A stretch of DNA of 64,000 nucleotides from Flaccisagitta enflata. Its lineage: Eukaryota > Chaetognatha > Sagittoidea > Aphragmophora. Position 1 is the stretch's first letter; each line of letters starts with the position of its first letter. A program made the translations under genes and the position numbers. The DNA is taken from contig OZ231127.1 in NCBI GenBank assembly GCA_965153355.1, positions 90,148,001-90,212,000 on the forward strand, written 5' to 3'. Shown one piece after another: positions 55,423 through 64,000 of the stretch. The notes beneath the pieces are model-generated. The model had not been told where the DNA came from and did no database searches. It saw only the letters and a list, made by a program, of their open reading frames with translations.

Positions 55423-58400
55423 TTATGCTTTTGCCACAATTCTATTCAAATTATTCCATGCCTCTGGAGTTATTCCTCCTTGTAACGAAAGGATGAGAAT
55501 GTCCATCTCGATGTTGGAAGAATTGAAAATATCCGCCATGTCAAGCTTCTTTTCTCTTTGCTTCCAAGTCATGAGGAAGTCAATGAGTGATGCTATGGCT
55601 TGAGACACATCTTCGGCACCTCCTAGGCGCATACTTGGCTTTATTTCAGGAATCCATTGGCCGAGTCTGTCAAGGTTCATGTTCACAGATTCCAGTTGCA
55701 AACAAGATAGAGACAGTTGTTTTCCCTTGAGTCCCATCAGGAGGTACCTGATAGCTCCTAAATAATTGATTGGAACATCACATGCGTCATATGCAAGTTG
55801 CAAAACATGTGGAAGTAAATCCACATCAACTTTGCGTGTCAGTTGCTCAAATTCTTGTAGAATCAATTTTGGTGACGTTTTCCAGATAGTTGCACCTGGA
55901 GTTCTTTCCGCTTTCCTCACTATTTCTTCGATTCGGCTCTTATTTAAAATTTCAAAAAGTGTCAGTTGCCTGCGTGAGGGCTGGACAGGTTGACCAAGGG
56001 ACAGTCCCATCTGCAAAGACAGCAGAAGAATGACGTCATCTATTTGCAGCTGGGTTAGGTCATCATTTGATGAGTGATCTTTTTCTTTCCCAGTCAACAT
56101 GTAAAAGATGACATTTGCAACTGTATTTAGATCATCTTTAAAACTCAATGATGGGCCATTGCTCAGTAGACACAGAGATGCATCATTGGTCTCAAAAGAG
56201 ACTCTGGGGAGTCCAGTTACATCAACACGACTAGCCTTGCTGAAGTCTCCAATTTTCAATGTCTTTTCTGCGGTGATATATAGGGATTCTTTACTAATGT
56301 TTCCATGAACAATTCCTTTTTCATTGTGTAAGTAATCTATTCCTTGGAGAAGTCCCCTGATTAATGATGAAGTATCAAATTCTGACTGGTCGTTGGGAGT
56401 TTGGGAAAGAAAATCATTGAGATTGCAATCAACTTTTTCTAGATAATGAAATGATATGCACTGGCAATCACGACGACAAAGCCGAATTGCCGCCAATTGC
56501 TGAATATTTTTATGCTTGAGACTTTTTAAAATCTTTTTCTTTTCTATGTCTAAAACATTGAAAAGAGCTCTTTCTGATCTCTGACAAACTCTACATATTC
56601 TTCCCAAGAAGCAAGGAACAGGACAGACCATAAAAGCCAAAAGTATTATTCCTAATGATACAAATATTAACCGAGCAATTTCTTTCTTTCTTTCTTTCTC
56701 GTTTTGGTCACAGAGATCAATTCCCTCAGTTATACTCAAGAAATCGCAATTGTCATCTGTGTATTCCGACAGAAACTTAAGATCCTCACAATAACATGTC
56801 ACAGCCTTTCCAGCTACGTAAAGCTTATAATCTGAACAATTACTTGGCTTGAGCTCCATTATTATTTTTTTAATTTCTGATTTCAACATTCCTTGAAGAC
56901 TGTTTCTCAAATCAAGCTTTTCTAAACTTTTAAGGAATGTGATTGAGGAGGCGTCGATACTGGTGAAGTTATTTTCCTTTAAGTCGAAAGAAGATACATT
57001 TTCGAGCTGCCTAGAAAAATTCAGTATTTTCAAATGATTTCCTGCGAATAGCAGTTTCTTCAACTGAATTGGAAAACTAATTCTGTTTAAATCAACAATC
57101 GAAAACTTGTTGTAGCTCAAATCAAGGATATACAAACTCTGATATCCTTTCTCGAAATCGATTAAATCAATTTCATTATGACATATTTTCAATTCTCGGA
57201 GATTAGAGAATGTAATTGACATATTTGAACGCCAGTGAGTTACTAAATTATGTGAAATATCAAAGTGAAACAGGTTCAATGGTGAAATAAACCAGTTTGG
57301 CTCCACGCTTATAAACCTATTATTTGAGAGGTTCAAATATTTCAAGTAAGTTGGGAAGGAATGCATGCCAATAGTTGTCAAATTGTTGTGACTAAGATCA
57401 AGATGTATAAGTCGGGTAAGATTTGCAAAGTGACCCTCATGTATTTCACTTAAAGAATTGTGGCTCAACAGCAACTGTTCCAGGTGTGATAATGATGAGA
57501 GTGAGTCTGGTTTGAATTCTCTCAACTGGTTGTGTGAGAGATTGAGATGCAAAAGATCAGTGAGTGATTCAAAATTCACATCATTCACATTTGTCAGATT
57601 GTTCCTATCCAAATGAAGCCACCATAATCTCATGTCGTAGAACGCATTGACTTCAATGCTGGTAAGACCGCAGTTTGTGACATGAACTTCGATGAGCGAG
57701 TTTCGTTGGCCATTGAATGTCCCATTCTCAATCTTCATTAATAAAGGGAGGTTTATTGCTGTAAAGGCTGCTATAGGTATCATTCCTGACAGAAATCCTT
57801 CGTGAAATTTAGACAGGTCATCCCCCAGATGTCTCAAATGCTTATGATGGTTCCATTGTTCATCCGATTCCAAACGACCGGTTTTGCCATCAAATGTGAC
57901 TTTGATTCTTGAAAACTGTGGGGGATTCACAAGATATTGGTATCTATCTTCATACCAAAAACTGCAATCCTGAGTCCGCGATTGTGTAATCATTTTAGCC
58001 TTTCTCATATCCCCAAGCTTTACCTCGTGACATGGGGAGGCTTCAATTGTCTGAACATATTGCAAATCAATGAACCAAGTTTCTTGGCTACATCTACAGG
58101 TATAGCTCAACTGGCACGGATCATTGCTATGATTTTTTCTTTCCAAGGGAAATACTGGATTGTGGGAAAGAAATAATTTTCTGCAACCGTTGATTCTACG
58201 ATTGATAAAAGTTGCAGTGGTTTTCTTGTGGTAGATGTCTTCTTGATCACCTTGCTGCAGCTGGAATTTATCATTGATATCATGATCTGGCCCCTGGGAT
58301 GTTGTCAGATGTTGGTAAACTTGACTTTGAGTTGTCAAAACAGGCTGCATTGACGGCCTTGCCACTGGCCATGATTCATAATTGACTTTGGAGGCAGGAG

Positions 58401-58424
58401 CTTTCCATTCACTAATTCTTGCTC
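55423..58424 (-). CDS. LRR-transmembrane-pseudokinase receptor, right copy, exon 2
   Basis: With exon 1 (59428-58732) this gives 1232 residues; the total of 3699 nt is in frame. In joined numbering: Cys-rich LRRNT-like block about 308-351; about a dozen LRRs about 455-750 (LxxLxLSHN pattern); Cys cap to about 804; one membrane helix about 814-838 (LIFVSLGIILLAF); then a kinase-like fold. The glycine loop and the VAIK lysine are not visible, HRD is HGN (about 939), the catalytic-loop Asn is Ser, and DFG is DFS (about 958), so catalysis is unlikely. About 200 C-terminal residues are unrecognised. A surface receptor signalling through a pseudokinase scaffold is inferred. An upstream ATG at 58533 lies in repeat-derived intron. 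Confidence 0.85.
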
Positions 58425-58731
58425 CTGAGCAGTTTAAAAAGTAACGTGGGGTTACAATTTTATTGCGGAGGGGTGGGCTGAGGTATGCATCTCCCCTCCA
58501 CACACAGACAAGTATATACACGCGCAAACACAAACAACATTTTTACGCTTTCCAACCTGATCATGACCCACGGACGGACAAATGGATGGACTTAAAATAA
58601 CCAGACCAAAATAAAAACAATTATGACACGATCCCCGTCTCTTGCAGCCTAACTGTGTATATAAGGAGGGGCGATTACAAAAATGGTGCATGTCTCTTAT
58701 AAAGAGTGCGTTCAAAGGTAGTAAATAGTAC
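58425..58731 (-). other. Intron of right LRR gene copy, partly family A-derived
   Basis: Donor AGAG/GTACTA at exon 1 and acceptor ACTGCTCAG/GA at exon 2, both phase 1. The 3' two thirds resemble a family A subfamily 3 element (CATTTGTCCGTCCGTGGGTC, CACCCCTCCGCAATAAAATT, GTAACCCCACGTTAC), so the branch and acceptor region sit in or at the edge of repeat-derived DNA. Confidence 0.6.
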
Positions 58732-59181
58732 CTCTTGGTATCCTTCGCTTCCGTGGTATTGCGCCATAACCAAGTACTCCTTTAGACGACCTAAATGTTG
58801 CTTGCGATGACTCCAAATAGTGAGATGAAGACGAAGATGAAGATGAAGATGAAGAAGAAAACTGGGATAATAGTTGGTTAGTTTGATGTTCGGTCGAGAG
58901 AATATGTCGAGGAGAAAAATTTTGAGAGGACACTGTGGACGACTTGGTGTGACGTTTAGCGGTACTTTTTTGGTCTCTTGGTCTGTTGGAAAATGATGAC
59001 AAAGGCGGGAATGAGGATGACAGCACCACTGAAGGGTAGAGGCGTTCCTTACTTCTGACGAAACCATTAGAGCCGATTGATACCCGCGGTGGTTTTGCAG
59101 GTGACATGAGTCTATCCTCCGTATGGAAGTTTTCTTGGACACCATCAAACACCAGTTTCTTGTTGTAAGATGATGATGATA

Positions 59182-59251
<70 letters not shown>

Positions 59252-59428
59252 CGACGTCGCTGATAAAAACGTAAGCAAAGCAGAAGGTGACGCTGAGGAC
59301 GTTTCTTGATCATCTTGATCAGTGTTTAGGCCGTTAGTGGTTAACTGCAGACGACGAGATTCAGCGGACAATATAAGCGTAAGAAAAATGCAGAGAGGCA
59401 ATACTCTTGTTGTGCGAAGTAATGCCAT
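58732..59428 (-). CDS. Signal peptide and Ser-rich exon 1 of LRR gene, right copy
   Basis: The ATG at 59428 is followed by VLPLCIFLTLILSAESRR, a secretory signal. A long poly-Ser run (about 59167-59250, from a GAT repeat) and a second Ser run near 58830 follow, then a basic tail ending RKRRIPR before the donor. The exon is 697 nt and ends in phase 1. It is longer than the left copy because of the Ser runs. If unspliced it would read to a stop at 58712 as an independent secreted peptide; phase agreement with exon 2 and conservation in both copies favour the joined model. Confidence 0.65.
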
Positions 59429-59435
59429 TTCAATT

Positions 59436-59440
59436 GTTAC

Positions 59441-59526
<86 letters not shown>
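59436..59526. repeat. (GTT)n microsatellite; (AAC)n leader of LRR gene, right copy
   Basis: About 28 units just upstream of the minus-strand ATG at 59428, mirroring 3457-3551. Confidence 0.95.
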
Positions 59527-59527
<1 letters not shown>

Positions 59528-59726
59528 AATATTGTGAGGGAGGAATCACGTTAAATAAGACCATTTTGTAATTTCATTTTCTATGATTGTCACCTTGTCG
59601 TCGTCGTTGTTGTGAGGATCGTTCTTTTATCTCTCTCAAATTTCGTAAATGGACTTTGGTCCGGCCTCTTAAGGTTTTAATGCTTCAAATCCGACAAACT
59701 ACGCCAACCTTTAGTTTCTAGCAAAA

Positions 59727-59878
59727 CAAGGCCGGATACACGGCAATCCAGTCGCGGACGGTTGGGCAGGAGCAGTAATGCGAAAACCGCTCGGAATTCA
59801 AAGATGTGACGGACGGACCGACAGACCTACCGACGGACGGACACGGCAAGGTGTAGAGTCGTGTGTCCGGGACATAAA
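59727..59878 (-). mobile_element. Family A element, subfamily 2, at paralogous site of 3761
   Basis: AACAAGGCCGGATACACGGC, CAGTCGCGGACGG, GCAGGAGCAGTAATGCG, a GACGGACC tract and hairpin-like GTCGTGTGTCCGGGACATAA. Flanks (TTTCTAGC on the left, TGATTGTTTCAAGA on the right) match the flanks of the subfamily 1 copy in the left duplicate. Confidence 0.78.
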
Positions 59879-60208
59879 AATGATTGTTTCAAGAATAAAT
59901 CAACCTTGAATCGAACCCGGTGGAACATTACTACGCGAATTTAAAAAAAAAGCACACCTTTTTATTTTCCGATAAAACTTGATTTAAAAAGTACTAAAAA
60001 ATCTTATCAAAGAAAGTGATTTTGAAGATTTTCAACATATATTTCATTCTAGACCAATCCCAGATCTGTATTTTAAGAGCTAGAGCTCTCTAAAGTGAGA
60101 CACCATTTTGCTGAATTGCATCTTTTTCAAACGAGTTTGGCAACATTTTTACTCAAACTAATGCTATTTCCACACGAAACAAGATAGAGATACCAGATTA
60201 GCGACAAA

Positions 60209-60333
60209 CAGGGGCGTAGGAGAAGGTACTGCCACTACTGCCAAGGCAGTACCTTTTGTCGGGACACCAAAGCTGTCGGGACACCAATTTTGTCAAAAAA
60301 ACAAAAAAGAAAAAATTTAGAAGAAAGAGGAAA

Positions 60334-60420
<87 letters not shown>

Positions 60421-60873
60421 AGCCATACAGAGACAGATAGAGAGACAGAGAGATATAAAAAAAGTAACACTAAGGCAAAATGAAAAACTGAAAAAAATGA
60501 AAGAAAAAGAAAAAAGTAAAACAAAGTAGAAAAACAGAAAAGAAAGGAAAAAAAAGAAGAGAAATAAAGGAAAACAATTTTAAAAAAAAAAGATAAAATG
60601 AATACCATAGTTGATTAATTTGTAAGTTAAAGAGCGAATCTTCTATGTCACAAGTTTAGTTCAATATAGAAACTATCATAAAATATAGATAATCAAAAAC
60701 AATTTGTTTACTAATTAACAAAGAATAGTTTATTACAAAAATATGGATGGAATCATTGTTTTCTTTAGCTTTAAGGCAAATACTACTAATTTAGCTACTG
60801 TTGGGACACTTAACTTGTCGGGACACCAATTTTGGGAGGCAGTAGCAAAAAATCTCACTGCCCTACGCCCCTG
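60209..60873. mobile_element. hAT-like non-autonomous element, 665 bp
   Basis: Ends are CAGGGGCGTAG and its inverse CTACGCCCCTG; GCGACAAA is duplicated on both sides (60201-60208, 60874-60881). Subterminal GTCGGGACACC words occur four times, facing both ends. A GA run and A-rich DNA fill the middle. An 8-bp duplication and CAGGGG ends fit hAT. The left duplicate lacks it. Confidence 0.9.
60331..60417. repeat. (GA)n microsatellite inside the hAT-like element
   Basis: GA run of about 86 bp with two AAA interruptions. Confidence 0.95.
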
Positions 60874-61009
60874 GCGACAAATGAAAAAGGTTTTCCAGGG
60901 CTTCAAAATGGTCTAAGATTTTAATAGGTTTGTTTGATTTTCAATGGCGAAATCAAACATTCAAAAGTGCGTCTTTTTTTTAAAGTCGTACAGTAAGTCC
61001 ATAATTACA

Positions 61010-61255
61010 AAACGAGGTGCAAAAGACAAGTAGTTTTTTAGAAAGATAAGATAATCGACACTTTTGCTGTTGACGGTGTCCGTTGATGGCGGATAAGTTA
61101 GAGCGGGCATCAATTGTATTGGTCCGTCCATCAGTATGACTTTCTGTCCTTCCATCTTTTTGTCTGTCTGTCCCTCCATCCATCTGTCTGTCCGTCCCTC
61201 CATCCATCCATCCGTCTGTCCATCCATCCATCCATGGGTCACGCTCGAGTTTGAA

Positions 61256-61308
<53 letters not shown>

Positions 61309-61397
61309 TAGGGGGTATCATCTGCCCACCCGTTTGCGACGATATTCTTACCCCGCGTTACTTATTTCACAACTCAATTGTCTAGATTTGTATGATT
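61010..61397 (+). repeat. Family A subfamily 3-like repeat with (GT)n core, right copy
   Basis: Matches 9890-10375: (GTCN)n tract 61140-61235, GT run 61259-61306, GTTTGCGACGATATTC and CCCCGCGTTAC. The GT run is shorter than in the left copy. Confidence 0.7.
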
Positions 61398-62075
61398 GTA
61401 GCTAGAATTGTCTTACATATTCGATCATGTGCGGCGTTTGCCTTGTCTTTTATCCATTCTTTTGCCTTGTCTTTTGGGTTAACTTGACCAGCCTTTTGTG
61501 CTCTGAGCTCACTACTTCAAAGTCGAGTGCAAATCAGTAAAGCAAAAAACACTTGCCCTTTGAAATGGCCCAGTTAAGGCCAATAAGTGCGCCTCACTTG
61601 ATTAAGAATTTGTGAATCAACGTTTTGAATGAATGAATGAATATGAATGTAGTAAGGAATGAGAGGTGATAGGAATGATGATATACGTTAGAATCAGTCG
61701 TTTTGCACATTTCTAACGTTTGCGTTACCAACAGACAGACCGACCTACAGACGGACATGACCTCTTTTAGAAGTGCGAGGACGCACTTAAAAAGGCCCAG
61801 TTATGGTCCATACGTGCTTTACGCTGGTTAAGAATATGTGATGAACCTTTTGAATGAATGAAAGACTGAATGGAAACAAATGTGGGAAGGCGGGCGAGTC
61901 AACAGGAATTGGTAAATTTGCGCAGTTGAAACATTTCCGTCTGACTAGCCGACCAACGGACAGACGGACATGACCTTTCGCAGCTGTGCGGGGACGCACT
62001 TAAAAACATTATGGAAGTACTAAACCATCGCAGCAACGTGTTCAGTCGCGTGAATGAGTCTGAAAATCGACAATA
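61398..62075. mobile_element. Insertion with paired AGTGCG elements (absent from left copy)
   Basis: The left duplicate reads straight through here (10379). It contains two related segments, each with GTGCG words, AATGAATGAATG, GACGGACATGACCT and a terminal GGACGCACTTAAAAA, i.e. family A-like elements with a variant hairpin AAGTGCGAGGACGCACTT. Confidence 0.6.
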
Positions 62076-62189
62076 TCTCCTTTTCAGTGCAAGGCCATCA
62101 ACACAGCGCCAACGCACACTATGCGCTGCTCTAACTGCTATTATCTGTGTCCATCCTTCCCTATCAAACTTACCTCAATGCAATCCAGG

Positions 62190-62440
62190 TTTGTAGTCGC
62201 GACTCTATAAGCCACTTTGTCGGTCGGTCCGTCGGTCGGTCGGTCCGTCCGTCGGTCCGTCACAAAGTCGTTTTTAAGGCTTTTTATCACGTTTTTGACG
62301 GCTCTGAATCGCAGAGAAGAAACTTGGAGGTGTGAAAAGCCTTTTAAAAAATGCTTTTGAAAAAAAAATTGTGTCCGTCTGTCTGCCTGACATTTTTTGA
62401 AAGTGCCGACGCACGCGACCTAGGTCTAATGACCTTGTTT
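62190..62440 (+). mobile_element. Family A element, subfamily 1 (insertion in right promoter region)
   Basis: TAGTCGCGACTCTATAAGCC, GTCGGTCCGTCGG tract, CACAAAGTCG, then GACGCACGCGACCTAGGTC and CCTTGTTTT. The left copy lacks it between CCAGGTTT and TTACCT, about 60 bp upstream of the CCAAT box. Confidence 0.68.
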
Positions 62441-62481
62441 TACCTCATTCTCCCCTCCTCCCCTCACCTCGCCCCAGTGGA

Positions 62482-62576
62482 CCAATGGGAGCGCCGAATT
62501 TAAGTTTCCCCATCCCTGATTGGTTCTTTGGACTCGTCCCTGCCTCCACCACAGTACACCTCGGTTCTTATAAATA
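62482..62576 (+). promoter_or_regulatory. Promoter of Cys-rich gene, right copy (CCAAT and TATA)
   Basis: CCAAT at 62482-62486, inverted CCAAT (ATTGG) at 62519-62523 and TATAAATA at 62569-62576. The start codon lies 235 bp downstream; a likely 5'-UTR intron acceptor (TTGATTATCAG) ends at 62752. Confidence 0.6.
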
Positions 62577-62810
62577 CCACTGACCATCCAAATACACCAT
62601 CCTTTAATCGTTGAGTTACCATACCGTACAGCCTTGTTCATGTGTTCGTTGGCCGTCTAGCTCATTTTGCAGTGATTTACGTCTCCGTGTCGTACTTTTT
62701 GTCCATTACGCCGAAGATTCGTCCAATCCTAACATGTGCTTTTGATTATCAGGCTTCGTGTTTTATTCCGACGCACTTCCTCTGTTTGACGCACCTCCTT
62801 TTGACGCAAA

Positions 62811-64000
62811 ATGGCGGCCATTTTCGCGATCGTTTTACTTCTGGCGGCCGTCACACGGCAAAGCTTCGCAGGCAGTCTGATCCAAGGTTGGGAGAGAGAC
62901 GTTTGCGCGGCCTACTTCAAAGTCAGCGGATTAGGTAAGTTGCTTTTTTTTTCATTTGGTTAGACGCGCTGACCCTGTTCAACTAGTCGGAAAAAAATGC
63001 GTTCGGCCTTTTACGCGCTTCCTAGTCCCCCCCCCCATTTGATTTTACTTGCCCTGATTACAATTATTTCTCTCTTTTCTCTCATCCTTCCAGATCGATC
63101 CACATTTCCCGCCGGTCAAATGTGGTAAGACCGCGTTTGCGTCGACGATCCATCATTTTATCTCGTTTGCAAGTATTTTAACGGCGTCTTTTCTGGCGAG
63201 AAGCGTCAATGTCCACCGGGAAAACTTTTCTATCACGGCAGGAACCAATTCTGGGAGAAGACCTGCGTTCCGGCTATCAAATGCGACAGCCAGAAGCAGT
63301 GTCCCAACTGGCTGCAGATCGCCCCGCCCACTCCAGGTATTGAAAACAAAACAAATGGCGAAGTTTGCTGTATAATTTAAAGAATCTAGTTCGCCTTTCA
63401 GAATGAAATTTTTAACTAATTAGCTTTTCTGGTATTATTATCGACTGACGAACAAAGGCAATCTGAAAACAAACGAACAAAAGGCACTCCATGACATCAG
63501 AATTTTAGTGCAAAGCCTAAAAACATTGGACAAAATAACGTCTTGTACTGGTGAGTCGGTTTTGATCTGTCCCCTCCCCCCCTCGTAATTAGTCCTGAAA
63601 GAGTGCCTGCGCCGGTGGTACGAGGCCCAACGGGCTCTTGACGCGGGAGCGGTGGACTATTACCAGCCCCAATGCGACATCAATGGCGACTACAAGGCTC
63701 TTCAATGTAGCAACGCCGGCTGTTGGTGCGTTTCTCCAACTGGAGCGATGGTCTCCGAAGTTCAACGTGGTGGATTTACTGAGGCGACGTGCCTGCTCTA
63801 CAGGAAAGGTAAGCCACTTCTACTACATTTATATTGGTGTCAATGCTTAACTCCTGCCCATCAGTGCTCCTGCCTTGCATGCGTGGCGAACATTTTATTT
63901 GATTGTCGACCTTAGCTTTCGTGCTACGTCATTTTTCAGATCCTTTCTATGGCAAGTCTGGCAAGTATGGCAAGGATGGGAAGTCTGGCTGGCCTGGCAT
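62811..64000 (+). pseudogene. Secreted Cys-rich protein, right copy (stop in exon 2, cut by window edge)
   Basis: Exons 62811-62934, 63094-63336, 63593-63808 and 63940 onward match the left copy, all phase 1. Exon 2 has a TAA at 63126-63128 where the left copy has GAA after ATGTGG, predicting termination after about 50 residues. Exon 3 keeps the 4 nt missing from the left copy, so its frame is good. Exon 4 has one fewer Gly-X-Y triplet. The gene is either a pseudogene or carries a sequencing error at one base. Confidence 0.75.

Larger units (their letters stand above)
53720..55438 (-). mobile_element. Family C-like element with interruptions
   Basis: GGGGAGCAGCCTTGGAGGGG, then CCCCAAATCAGGCCTCTCAG units at 53810-53900 and 54850-55310, ending GGTACCGCTGACCATG with CTTTTGCCAC next to the LRR gene stop. 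The array is split by an insertion (53900-54850) whose edges carry related GCGGGCC-rich words. It lies immediately 3' of the LRR gene. Confidence 0.5.
59931..60993. mobile_element. Mariner-like MITE carrying a hAT-like insertion
   Basis: Left end CTACGCGAATTT and AAAGCACACC, right end GTGCGTC and AAAGTCGTACAG; TA at 59929-59930 and 60994-60995. Split by the element at 60209-60873. Sister copies are at 4029-9887 (same locus in the left duplicate) and 11218-14338. Confidence 0.82.

Noticed and set aside
58425-58533. ATG at 58533 (and 2594) as start of the LRR protein
   Set aside because: The first 36 codons lie in repeat-derived sequence and lack a convincing signal peptide; a phase-matched acceptor at 58424 and an upstream signal-peptide exon fit better.

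Overview
The window looks like nuclear DNA from a repeat-rich animal, most likely an invertebrate. Genes are split by GT-AG introns, the predicted proteins combine animal extracellular domains (chitin-binding type-2-like, thyroglobulin type-1, LRR), there is a non-LTR retrotransposon ORF with a poly(A) tail, and microsatellites and mobile elements fill most of the space. The species cannot be named from the sequence. Two N runs (22321-22353 and 35937-35946) are assembly gaps.

The two ends of the window are copies of one segmental duplication in direct orientation (about 1-16706 and about 55423-64000+). Each copy carries a divergent gene pair. On the minus strand is a gene for a signal peptide, Ser-rich segment, LRRs, one membrane span and a pseudokinase-like domain. 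On the plus strand is a five-exon gene for a small secreted Cys-rich protein with three chitin-binding-like modules, a thyroglobulin type-1 domain and a short collagen-like stretch. The right copy of the LRR gene is complete (1232 codons, exon 1 59428-58732 and exon 2 58424-55423). The left copy is broken by a mariner-like TA-flanked element. The Cys-rich gene carries a different lesion in each copy: a 4-bp deletion in exon 3 on the left, an in-frame stop in exon 2 on the right. Only the right copy keeps a good TATA box.

Comparing the two copies gives empty sites, so the order of several insertions can be read: elements inside elements inside elements at 4029-9887, a 2.7-kb element with an 8-bp target duplication at 11291-13989 in intron 1, and a hAT-like element with an 8-bp duplication at 60209-60873.

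The middle (16.7-55.4 kb) is mostly repeats. Family A consists of about 150-250-bp elements with a terminal hairpin, a (GTCN)n core and a subterminal repeat matching the hairpin; it resembles Helentron-associated elements (DINE/HINE type). Family B consists of GC-rich elements with inverted ends around a 21-bp minisatellite that reads as an endless heptapeptide. Family C is a related set with about 20-bp arrays. Two other coding units stand out: a reverse-transcriptase ORF at 29564-31909 with an unusual WVDD box, and the 3' part of a minus-strand gene (41733-39783, three exons) encoding an RNase L/IRE1-type KEN nuclease domain with its Asn/His pair intact. No tRNA, rRNA or CRISPR was seen.
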